DNA from: Planctomycetota bacterium
GTDB lineage: Bacteria; Planctomycetota; UBA11346
Direction: 5' to 3'
DNA: 64,000 nucleotides
NCBI GenBank assembly: GCA_028280785.1
Contig: JANQLF010000116.1
Location: forward strand, 23,377-87,376
Part shown: piece after piece, positions 54,297 to 61,791 of the stretch
Layout: every line of letters begins with the position of its first letter
Numbering within the stretch: the first letter of the stretch is position 1
The notes under the pieces: generated by a model
What the model saw: only the letters and a program-made list of their open reading frames with translations
Told to the model about the DNA's origin: nothing
Database searches by the model: none
Position numbers and translations under genes: made by a program

Positions 54297-55133
54297 ATGA
54301 GTAACGTCTTATTATCATTTCAAGATCTACACGTTCACTTTGATAATGGTGAACGACAGGTTGATGCTGTTAAAGGTTTATCGTTTGATATTAATGAAGG
54401 TGAAGTTGTCGCCTTAGTTGGCGAGTCAGGGTCAGGTAAGTCAGTATCGGCCATGTCTTCGATTCGACTTATACCAGAACCACCTGCATCTTATCCGCAG
54501 GGTGAAATTTTGTGGAAGGGTCAAAATGTACTGGCCTGCGACAATGAGGCGATGCGCAAGATTCGCGGTAATGATATCGGCATGATTTTCCAAGAGCCGA
54601 TGACGGCATTAAATCCAACGTGGACATGTGGTCGTCAGGTTGCTGAGTCTTTACAATTGCACACTGAATTAGAAGAATCACAAATTCGCGGTAAAGTTTT
54701 AGAATTGTTTAATGCCGTTGGCATTACCGAACCAGAGCAACGCCTTGATCAATATCCACATGAATTATCCGGTGGCATGCGTCAACGTGTGTGTATTGCG
54801 ATTGCCCTGGCTTGTGATCCGGCTTTATTAATTGCTGACGAACCAACGACGGCGTTGGATGTAACGATTCAGGCACAAATACTTGATTTAATTAAACGTT
54901 TACAACGTGATCGTGGGATGGCGGTATTATTTATTACTCACGATTTAGGTGTGGTTGCTGATTTGGCAGACCGTGTGGTGATTATGTGGAACGGTGAAAA
55001 AGTCGAAGAGGGGACTTGCGTGGATATATTCAAAAATCCACAGCATCCGTACACCAAAGGATTGCTTGCCTGTCGCCCTCGACTTGGAGTTAAACAAGAT
55101 CGATTAAAAACAGTTTCAGATTTTCTGGAATAA
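54297..55133 (+). CDS. Peptide ABC transporter ATPase, DppD-type
   Basis: A 278-residue ATPase. It has Walker A G-E-S-G-S-G-K-S near residue 42, Q-loop F-Q-E-P-M-T-A-L-N-P, signature L-S-G-G-M-R-Q-R, Walker B L-I-A-D-E-P-T-T-A-L-D and the oligopeptide-type tail H-P-Y-T-K-G-L-L. It is shorter than the usual 320-330, as the metal-binding C-terminal region is mostly missing. Only one ATPase is encoded here, so it may homodimerise or pair with a DppF encoded elsewhere. A strong terminator follows directly. Confidence 0.93.
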   Translation: MSNVLLSFQDLHVHFDNGERQVDAVKGLSFDINEGEVVALVGESGSGKSVSAMSSIRLIPEPPASYPQGEILWKGQNVLACDNEAMRKIRGNDIGMIFQEPMTALNPTWTCGRQVAESLQLHTELEESQIRGKVLELFNAVGITEPEQRLDQYPHELSGGMRQRVCIAIALACDPALLIADEPTTALDVTIQAQILDLIKRLQRDRGMAVLFITHDLGVVADLADRVVIMWNGEKVEEGTCVDIFKNPQHPYTKGLLACRPRLGVKQDRLKTVSDFLE

Positions 55134-55164
55134 AAAAACCCGGATAAACATATCCGGGTTTTTT
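55133..55164. terminator. Bidirectional intrinsic terminator
   Basis: A perfect stem ACCCGGAT with ATCCGGGT, extended by five A-T pairs, and a 6-base loop AAACAT; A-tract on the left and T-tract on the right. It ends the peptide transporter operon on the plus strand and the thioredoxin gene on the minus strand. Confidence 0.9.
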
Positions 55165-55179
55165 AGGAAATGCGAAATC

Positions 55180-55497
55180 TTAAGAATTAGTTTCGATAAA
55201 CTCTTTCAATGCAGGTAGCGGTTTGAAACCAAGCGTGCGGCTAATTTCTTCACCATTTTTAAATAAAATGAGTGCAGGAATATTGGTTATGCCATATTGA
55301 GCTGCAATGGTAGGTGCATTCTCAACATCTAGTTTACCAATCTTGGTTGTGTCAGCCATGTCTGTGGACAGTTTATCAACGATAGGTCCAAGCTGCTTAC
55401 ATGGTGGGCACCATTCTGCCCAGAAATCTACTAAAACTGGTTTATCGCTTTTGAGGACTTCTTCTTCCCAATTTGCTTCTGTAAATTCAGCGGCCAT
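55180..55497 (-). CDS. trxA: Thioredoxin
   Basis: A 105-residue thioredoxin with F-W-A-E-W-C-P-P-C-K near residue 30 (active site C-P-P-C in place of the usual C-G-P-C), the cis-proline loop N-I-P-A-L and the expected G-x-K-P-like end. It reduces protein disulfides in the cytosol. AAAAGGAG lies about 6 bases before the ATG. It is convergent with the peptide transporter across the shared terminator. The C-P-P-C motif is less common and may raise its redox potential. Confidence 0.93.
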   Translation of the reverse strand: MAAEFTEANWEEEVLKSDKPVLVDFWAEWCPPCKQLGPIVDKLSTDMADTTKIGKLDVENAPTIAAQYGITNIPALILFKNGEEISRTLGFKPLPALKEFIETNS

Positions 55498-55633
55498 TTC
55501 TAACTCCTTTTTGTGTGGGAAACGCAGGCTAAAGACAATCTTGCCTTGTGCAATTAAATACGAGTTAAAAGCAATGGTGTTAGATTTGGCAAAATCGTAG
55601 TTGTGTAAGCGAGCACAGAGCCATCCTTAGTGC

Positions 55634-56296
55634 ATGCCCGACATACGCGTATTGCCCAGTCTGCTCTCTGCTGATTTTTCAAAACTTGCTGAAGAACTAC
55701 AGATGTGCGAGGACGCTGGCGCCCAAGCTCTACATGTGGATGTCATGGATGGGCACTTTGTCCCTAACCTGACCTTGGGCCCTTTCATCGTCAAGGCGAT
55801 GCGTGGGCACTGCAGCAAGTGGCTTGATGTGCATTTGATGATGACCCATCCCGTGCAATATGCCCAGGCCTTTCGTGATGTTGGATCTGATGCGATTACC
55901 ATCCACGTCGAAGCTGTCGGTCCACGGGCGATGAACGAAGCGATCGCTGCAGTCAAAGCGACCGGAGCTAAGGTTGGTCTGGCCTTCAACCCTGACACTG
56001 ATCCGACACTGTGGTTTAAGTTTATGGATCAGGTCGATTTGGTGATGTTTATGACGGTCTATCCTGGTTTTGGTGGTCAGTCCTTTATCCCAGAAGTGCG
56101 TCCATTCATTCGCAAGACGCGTGAGGCCTTCCCCGAGCTGGATATTCAGATCGATGGCGGGCTCAATCGCGAAACGATCCCGCTGGTGGTGGCCGATGGA
56201 GCCAATCATTTGGTCTGTGGTAGCGCCTTCTTTAAAGATAGCGATAAGGCCGAGTTTATTAGCTGGGCTGAGAGCTTGGAACTCGGCAAAACGTAG
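55634..56296 (+). CDS. rpe: Ribulose-phosphate 3-epimerase
   Basis: A 220-residue TIM-barrel enzyme that interconverts ribulose 5-phosphate and xylulose 5-phosphate in the pentose phosphate or Calvin pathway. Signatures: P-S-L-L-S-A-D-F near the start, H-V-D-V-M-D-G-H-F-V-P-N, V-H-L-M near 67, M-T-V-Y-P-G-F-G-G-Q-S-F, and I-D-G-G-L with V-C-G-S-A-F at the phosphate site. All key residues, including the two histidines and two aspartates that hold the metal, appear present. Confidence 0.96.
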   Translation: MPDIRVLPSLLSADFSKLAEELQMCEDAGAQALHVDVMDGHFVPNLTLGPFIVKAMRGHCSKWLDVHLMMTHPVQYAQAFRDVGSDAITIHVEAVGPRAMNEAIAAVKATGAKVGLAFNPDTDPTLWFKFMDQVDLVMFMTVYPGFGGQSFIPEVRPFIRKTREAFPELDIQIDGGLNRETIPLVVADGANHLVCGSAFFKDSDKAEFISWAESLELGKT

Positions 56297-56411
56297 TCAC
56301 GAAAGGCTCCTTTTGAGAGCCCGTCTCACTTGAGCGCAGCCCAAGCCGCACTACCGTGTGGCCCCGCTAAGACATGTCGGAAATAGGTGCTTAGCGCAGT
56401 GAGGAGTATCC

Positions 56412-58262
56412 ATGAGTAAGGATAAGCAGCAGTCTGCTGGAACCCCGGCCAAAGGGCCAAACATTTTTCAGACCATCCTGGTGGTCTTCTTAGTCATAGC
56501 CGTTGGTCTGATCTTTGGTCTCGGTCAAAGTAGTCTGACTGGTATGGTCGGTAAAAATATTGTCGAAATCCATAAGGGTTTTACTAACGCTGATTACCAA
56601 CGCCATGCACGTGTGCAAACCATTCTGTATTCCCTGCAGCGAGGAATAAAACCGCAGGATATGGAAGAGCGCGTATGGCGTGGTCAAAATGATTATATAT
56701 TTCGCACCTTAGTATCGAATCCTGGTAACACCTTAGTTATTGCAAAGCTTGGTGAAGACGAGGGTATGATGCCAAGTGGTGATGAACTCAAGGCGCTCGT
56801 TGACGAATATTTATCTAGACCTGTTTTTGGAATCGAAGATGCAAAAACACTACGCGCGGCAGTGCGTCAAGTAATAGAAGCAAATGAACCTGGCCGCAGT
56901 TTAAAGCCAAAAGAAATTCAAGAATTTATTGCTAATATGCGTTCGCATGACAACTATGTAAGTCGTTATGCGCCAAACATCGTCATCAATAAATCCGCAA
57001 CTGATATTTTTGCAAAATTTGAAAATGAAGAGATTAAAACTGAAGAGGCAACCATCAGTACAGCAACAATGATCGAATCATATAAAGAGGGTGTCTTGGC
57101 TGAGGAAGAGAAAATCCAAGAAGCCTATGAGACATTGAAAGAAGAACGTTTTGTCATTCCACGCAAGTGTCATTTCACCTGTATTTCAGTAGACGTGGCT
57201 GAGGTGAAAAAATCAGTCGTTGTGTCTGAAGATGAAATCAAAGCTTACTACGAAAAAAATAAAGAGAGCGACCCTCAATTGAAAAAAGAGGTACCCAAAG
57301 AGGTGAAAGAACTGAAAGAAGGCGAAGAGCCGCCAAAGCCTGAAATAGTGACTAAGACGCTCGAGGAGTCCAAGGACTATATTCGCGATACTCTTGCAAC
57401 TAAAAAAGCAGAAGAGGTAGCGGTTGAATTGGCAGACACCTTTCAATTTAAAATTGAGGAAGAGTCCTTGACTGAAGGTGATAAAATTGCTGAAGGTAAA
57501 CGTGATGCCGTGTTAAAGTTAGTCGACAATGTTTCAATAAAAGCCGATGACAAACGATTAAACAAAGATATTAAATTAAGTGTTCAATCGAAATTAACTG
57601 CTGACGATCCTGGTGCTGGTACGGTCTACAGCATTCTTTTAGAAGACGGGAAGCCATTTGCTAAAATGCAGGTGCCTAAAACCAGTCCGTTTAATAAAGA
57701 AGTCGACACCTTTTTTGTGAAGAAGCAGGCATTTGATAATGGTGATCTCTACATCATCCAAATCATCGATGGTTTTACTGAGGCAGATTATAAAGCTTAT
57801 GACAGTGTGAAGGATGAGGTGGTTCATTATTTATGTGCACAAAAGGCTTTTCCCGATTTAATTAAAAAGGCTAACGAGATTATAAAAACGGTGTCTGGGC
57901 AAACTGATGGCACCTTAGTTAAATACTTTGATGCTGAAGCAAATAAGAAGTGGGCGGCACAAATACAAGATAAAACTTATGGGCCACTCGAAACCGTTGT
58001 GGTTCCTACAGCTGAAGATTTAGGCAACTTCGAAGAAAATTTACCAATGATTGCCTACACATTGCCAGGCAAAGGCGTCTTCTTAGCCGTGGCAAATAAC
58101 GATGGTGATATGAAACGTGTAACCATCCGTCGTATAACTGGTCACGGCATTAATGCCGAAGATGGACCAAGGGATAATAATTACCGTGTTGGTGGAATTG
58201 TCCGTGGCTTAAGCCAAATAGATCTCCTAGAAACACTCCAAGCTGCATTGACAGAGGAATGA
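56412..58262 (+). CDS. PpiD/SurA-like membrane-anchored chaperone
   Basis: A 616-residue protein with one membrane helix at about residues 19-42 and the rest outside, the topology of PpiD. A SurA-N-like helical region is followed by F-V-I-P-R-K-C-H-F and V-V-S-E-D-E-I-K-A-Y-Y-E-K-N-K, the typical linker that leads into the PPIase region of PpiD. No clear parvulin active site is seen, so isomerase activity may be lost. The likely role is chaperoning of exported proteins at the inner membrane. GAGGAG lies 5 bases before ATG. It ends 4 bases before purC. Confidence 0.75.
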   Translation: MSKDKQQSAGTPAKGPNIFQTILVVFLVIAVGLIFGLGQSSLTGMVGKNIVEIHKGFTNADYQRHARVQTILYSLQRGIKPQDMEERVWRGQNDYIFRTLVSNPGNTLVIAKLGEDEGMMPSGDELKALVDEYLSRPVFGIEDAKTLRAAVRQVIEANEPGRSLKPKEIQEFIANMRSHDNYVSRYAPNIVINKSATDIFAKFENEEIKTEEATISTATMIESYKEGVLAEEEKIQEAYETLKEERFVIPRKCHFTCISVDVAEVKKSVVVSEDEIKAYYEKNKESDPQLKKEVPKEVKELKEGEEPPKPEIVTKTLEESKDYIRDTLATKKAEEVAVELADTFQFKIEEESLTEGDKIAEGKRDAVLKLVDNVSIKADDKRLNKDIKLSVQSKLTADDPGAGTVYSILLEDGKPFAKMQVPKTSPFNKEVDTFFVKKQAFDNGDLYIIQIIDGFTEADYKAYDSVKDEVVHYLCAQKAFPDLIKKANEIIKTVSGQTDGTLVKYFDAEANKKWAAQIQDKTYGPLETVVVPTAEDLGNFEENLPMIAYTLPGKGVFLAVANNDGDMKRVTIRRITGHGINAEDGPRDNNYRVGGIVRGLSQIDLLETLQAALTEE

Positions 58263-58266
58263 TTGC

Positions 58267-59163
58267 ATGAGCGCACTTAAAGAAAGTAATTGTCCTGACC
58301 TTGAATTAATTACACGCGGAAAAGTTCGCGATTTATATAATATCGATGATGAACATCTGCTGTTCGTAGCAACTGATCGCATTAGTGCTTTCGATGTTGT
58401 TATGGAAAATGGCATACCTGGAAAGGGTAAGGTTCTCAATCAATTAAGCGTCCATTGGTTTGATGTCCTGGGTGACATCTGCCCGCACCATTTAGTTGCT
58501 ACTGACATGTCAGACATGCCGGCAGCGGTTCAATCATATAAAGATCAATTAGACGGTCGTTGTATGTTGGTGAAAAAAATAGAAATATTACCAGTTGAAG
58601 CGATTGTTCGTGGATACATCACTGGTTCAGGTTGGAAAGAATATCAGAAGCAAGGCACCATCTGCGACATTCCTCTGCCGGAAGGTCTGCAAGAAAGCGA
58701 AAAACTTGAGCAACCATTGTACACGCCAAGTACTAAGGCTGAGCAAGGCTTTCACGATGAAAATATTCATCCAGATAAAGCTGCTGAAATTATCGGCGAA
58801 GAACGCGCTAAGAAAGTCGATGATTTAGCGATCACACTTTATAGTAAGGCTCGTGATTTGGCTGCAGAAAAAGGTATTATCATCGCAGACACTAAATTCG
58901 AATTTGGTGTTGATAAAGAAGGAACAGTTATTTTAGCTGATGAAGTCTTAACACCTGACTCGTCACGTTTCTGGCCTGCTGATGAATACGGTATTGGTCG
59001 TGGTCAAAATAGCTTCGACAAACAGATTGTGCGAAACTATTTAGAAAGCGTTAACTTTGATAAAACTAATCCAGTTGAACTACCAGATGAAGTCTGCCAA
59101 AAGACCATTGGGAAGTATGTTGAGGCGTACAAAATGTTAACTGGTAAAGACCCGGAGCTTTAG
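58267..59163 (+). CDS. purC: Phosphoribosylaminoimidazole-succinocarboxamide synthase
   Basis: A 298-residue ATP-dependent ligase of de novo purine synthesis (SAICAR synthase), which joins CAIR and aspartate. Motifs: G-K-V-R-D-L-Y near residue 18, T-D-R-I-S-A-F-D-V, E-A-I-V-R-G-Y-I-T-G-S-G-W, and D-T-K-F-E-F-G, followed by D-E-V-L-T-P-D-S-S-R-F-W. The length matches the longer SAICAR synthases. A family 1 repeat starts right after the stop codon. Confidence 0.96.
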   Translation: MSALKESNCPDLELITRGKVRDLYNIDDEHLLFVATDRISAFDVVMENGIPGKGKVLNQLSVHWFDVLGDICPHHLVATDMSDMPAAVQSYKDQLDGRCMLVKKIEILPVEAIVRGYITGSGWKEYQKQGTICDIPLPEGLQESEKLEQPLYTPSTKAEQGFHDENIHPDKAAEIIGEERAKKVDDLAITLYSKARDLAAEKGIIIADTKFEFGVDKEGTVILADEVLTPDSSRFWPADEYGIGRGQNSFDKQIVRNYLESVNFDKTNPVELPDEVCQKTIGKYVEAYKMLTGKDPEL

Positions 59164-59293
59164 TTTCGGGGGCTTTGCCCCCGAGCCCCCCGCTCACTTT
59201 GTCATTACTAATTTACTCCGCTAAAGCTCCGTAAATTTCCTCGCAAGTAGCTCGGACCGTGCTTCGGCGTTCGCCGCCTCGAGAACTCGGCGT
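59164..59293 (-). repeat. Dispersed structured repeat, family 1, copy E
   Basis: The consensus reads on the minus strand. A 7-bp hairpin CGGGGGC-ttt-GCCCCCG at 59167-59183 starts 3 bases after the purC stop. The central stem pairs 59210-59216 (AATTTAC) with 59231-59237 (GTAAATT) around 14 bases. TAGCTCGGACCG, CGGCGTTCGCCG and a CGAGAACTCGGCG end follow; the last two are shared with copy A. Confidence 0.82.
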
Positions 59294-59347
59294 GTGTTGC
59301 CGGAAATATAAACTGTGTGCCCCAACCTAAAAGTCACGAAGTGACGG

Positions 59348-59383
59348 ACTAATCCCAAGGCTAAGACTTATACTAGTTTGCTA
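59348..59383. repeat. Inverted-repeat element, family 2, partial copy 3
   Basis: Matches only the right half of the family 2 element (ACTAA, then CCAAGGCTAAGACT, ATACTAGT, TTGCTA). The left end is missing. It lies between repeat copy E and the stop of the metallopeptidase gene. Confidence 0.6.
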
Positions 59384-59388
59384 TAATA

Positions 59389-60870
59389 TTAAAACTGTTC
59401 ATCTACCCACTGTTTAAACTGCTGCTCGAGTTGTGCTTTCGAGATACCTAAAAAATCATGTATTTCTGCACCTTCTTTTGGAAAAGAGTGCGAATCCGTT
59501 ACGAAATCAATGAAATCAAGCGCATATTTACCGTCATCGTATTGCATTAAGAAAAATACACAGAGCCCACCGAGTGAGTAATTCAGGCCACGGTGGGTAC
59601 CATGGAACTGTTCACGGGTGAGATTCCAAATTTCATAAAATTTTGGTAATTTACCACCTTCTATAACAGGTCTGAGACGTTGGATATCATTATTTTCATC
59701 AATGTTGATAATGATGCGTCCGTCGACAACACGGCCGAACTCCATGTAGACAGCGAGACCTTCGGCCAGAGCAGTGCGCTTGGTGCCACCTTGGTTACAA
59801 TTCTCGCCAAATAATTGATGTGTAACTTCATGCCACAAAGTTTGGATCCAGTCTTCAGATAAGTAAAACTGACTCGATGTTAATTTTTTTGAATAGAATC
59901 CAACGCTTTCTGCTAGAATTGGGTCAAAAATTTTCTTCTTGCGAGCATACTCCAGAAAGTCTTCTTTATTACTGAAAATATATACTTTTAACTTACTTGG
60001 TGATGCAGTGCGATCGAACAATCGTTCCATGGCCAGGTTACCAAAGAAACCTACGAAATCACGTATCCATGCTTGATAAAGGCTTTCTAACTCGTTAGCA
60101 GCCTGAATGCCGATATGTAAGTCACAAGCGGCATAAATTTCATAGTGCTGTGTTTCTATGGGCCATGGATTTTTTAGGGTAGAATGTTTTTTATTTAGTT
60201 CCTCTAAACTACCCCATGTTTCGTCGGTATAATCATAGTGATTATCTTTAGTGTATTCATCAATTTTTTTATGCAGAGCCCAGCCAAGTTTATCGTCCCA
60301 GATGAGACCTTCTTTTTTTAGGAGCTCATCGGCATATTCATTCATCCAGGTTTTGGATTTGCGATTGTAAGTATGTCCTATGTAAGATCTGATTTTTTTG
60401 TTATCAGGATCGCAATAAATAATTTGTTGAATGTTATCATAGGCTAAGCCATAGAGTTGCTTGGTAATGAGTTCAGCGGTGAAGGGGAGCAATACTTTAG
60501 CGTAGCGTTTTTGAGCTTTATCATAATCTTTTTCGATCGATTTTAATTTCTTTTCATTTTCTTTTGGTTCTGCTTCATCTAAAGCTGCTTCAAGTTCTTT
60601 GATGTCTTCAAATTTTGGGTCGTTGAGTTTGAGCTCTTCGAGTAATTCTGTGCCACGTTCTACCAAGCCCGACTTGGCACAGGATTTAATCATTTTAGCC
60701 AGCGCTTTGTTGTAGGTTTTGTACGAGGCTTTCTTTTCTGTCTTGTAGGTATTGAGAAATTCAGCGCGGTCTGCGCGTTTGCGCGCTTGGGCTTGTTTAA
60801 CAAAGGATGCCGCTTCAAGCGGAACACTCAGCGCTATGCAGCAAAGGAACAGACAAGCTAATCGAAACAT
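59389..60870 (-). CDS. Secreted DUF1570-like zinc metallopeptidase
   Basis: A 493-residue exported protein with a signal peptide (hydrophobic core L-F-L-C-C-I-A-L-S-V-P, cleavage near residue 20). The N-terminal 220 residues are Lys-rich and helical. The C-terminal half has W-H-E-V-T-H-Q-L-F-G-E near 345 (HExxH zinc site) and A-L-A-E-G-L-A-V-Y-M-E near 368, whose Glu fits the gluzincin third ligand. This layout occurs in the DUF1570 family, common in Planctomycetes. Substrate unknown. Confidence 0.85.
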   Translation of the reverse strand: MFRLACLFLCCIALSVPLEAASFVKQAQARKRADRAEFLNTYKTEKKASYKTYNKALAKMIKSCAKSGLVERGTELLEELKLNDPKFEDIKELEAALDEAEPKENEKKLKSIEKDYDKAQKRYAKVLLPFTAELITKQLYGLAYDNIQQIIYCDPDNKKIRSYIGHTYNRKSKTWMNEYADELLKKEGLIWDDKLGWALHKKIDEYTKDNHYDYTDETWGSLEELNKKHSTLKNPWPIETQHYEIYAACDLHIGIQAANELESLYQAWIRDFVGFFGNLAMERLFDRTASPSKLKVYIFSNKEDFLEYARKKKIFDPILAESVGFYSKKLTSSQFYLSEDWIQTLWHEVTHQLFGENCNQGGTKRTALAEGLAVYMEFGRVVDGRIIINIDENNDIQRLRPVIEGGKLPKFYEIWNLTREQFHGTHRGLNYSLGGLCVFFLMQYDDGKYALDFIDFVTDSHSFPKEGAEIHDFLGISKAQLEQQFKQWVDEQF

Positions 60871-61174
60871 AAACTATTCTCCAATCTGGGGCTTCATTCC
60901 TATCCAGGAATCAAACATTTGCCATAGCTTTATAGACGCCATCAAGCAATGATTCTAACTGACTGTGTTTAAGACACTTAGTGTTGTCGTTTGGCAACAA
61001 GCTTGGCGCTTAGGTGAGGGTCTATCTGCTGAATCTCAGCAGTCATGCGCGCGAGATGCTGCATAGTTGGAGCATGTCCGCAGGGATGTCTTGCAAACGA
61101 ACGTGATGCAAAGGCTTTCGGTTGTCAGCAGACCCTCTATTCTCAAGTAACCCATTCGAAAGGAATGAACGTAA
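60871..61174. other. Intergenic region between divergent genes
   Basis: This spacer holds the promoters of the divergent metallopeptidase and lemA genes. I see one short perfect hairpin (CTGCTGA-atc-TCAGCAG, 61026-61042) and the lemA ribosome-binding site (AAAGGA, 61159-61164). No credible gene or repeat copy is seen. Confidence 0.6.
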
Positions 61175-61774
61175 ATGGACACCTCTATCATAATTTTGAT
61201 CGTTTGCATCGTTGTTGGTCTTATTTTGATCATGATTGTTGGCGGTATGTATAACGGTCTCATCAATTTGCGTAATCGCGTTAAGAACGCTTTTGCTCAA
61301 ATCGATGTCCAATTGAAACGCCGTTATGATCTCATACCTAATTTAGTAGAAACAGCTAAGGCTTATATGTCGCACGAGCGCGAAGCATTGGAAGCCGTTA
61401 TCGCTGCTCGCAATCAAGCGCAAAGTGCGTCTTCCAAAGTAGCTGGCAATGCCACGGATCCAGATGCGATGAAAGCCTTAATTGGCGCTGAAGCAGCATT
61501 GGGTGGTGCTATGGGTAAGTTTTTTGCTTTAGCAGAAGCCTATCCAGATCTTAAAGCCAATCAAAATATGATGCAATTAACTGAAGAATTAACCAGTACC
61601 GAAAATAAAATAGCTTTTTCTCGACAAGCATTTAACGATGGGGTGATGGTTTATAATACCAAACGTGAATCATTTCCAACTAACATAATTGCAGGCATAT
61701 TTAATTTTAAAGAAGCTGAGCATTTCGAAATTACCAATGAAGCGGAGCGCGAAGCACCTAAGGTCCAATTTTAA
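61175..61774 (+). CDS. lemA: LemA family protein
   Basis: A 199-residue LemA protein with an N-terminal membrane helix (residues about 4-26) and a helical bundle. Family motifs include Y-N-x-L-I-N-L-R-N-R-V-K-N-A-F-A-Q-I-D-V-Q-L-K-R-R-Y-D-L-I-P-N-L-V, Y-P-D-L-K-A-N and a late Y-N with F-P-T-N-I-I-A-G. AAAGGA lies 10 bases before ATG. LemA genes often precede an M48 peptidase gene, as here (18 bases apart). The molecular role is not known. Confidence 0.95.
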   Translation: MDTSIIILIVCIVVGLILIMIVGGMYNGLINLRNRVKNAFAQIDVQLKRRYDLIPNLVETAKAYMSHEREALEAVIAARNQAQSASSKVAGNATDPDAMKALIGAEAALGGAMGKFFALAEAYPDLKANQNMMQLTEELTSTENKIAFSRQAFNDGVMVYNTKRESFPTNIIAGIFNFKEAEHFEITNEAEREAPKVQF

Positions 61775-61791
61775 TTACGGATTGTTATTAA

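Noticed and set aside
20146..59293. Family 1 as a REP element with an associated RAYT transposase
   Set aside because: A GTAG sits beside the CTCGGACCG block in three copies, but no RAYT/Y1 transposase gene is in the window and the long central stem-loop is not part of the REP consensus. It remains possible if a RAYT is found elsewhere.
61026..61042. CTGCTGA-atc-TCAGCAG hairpin as part of a riboswitch for lemA
   Set aside because: A single 7-bp hairpin with no conserved context; nothing matches a known riboswitch class.
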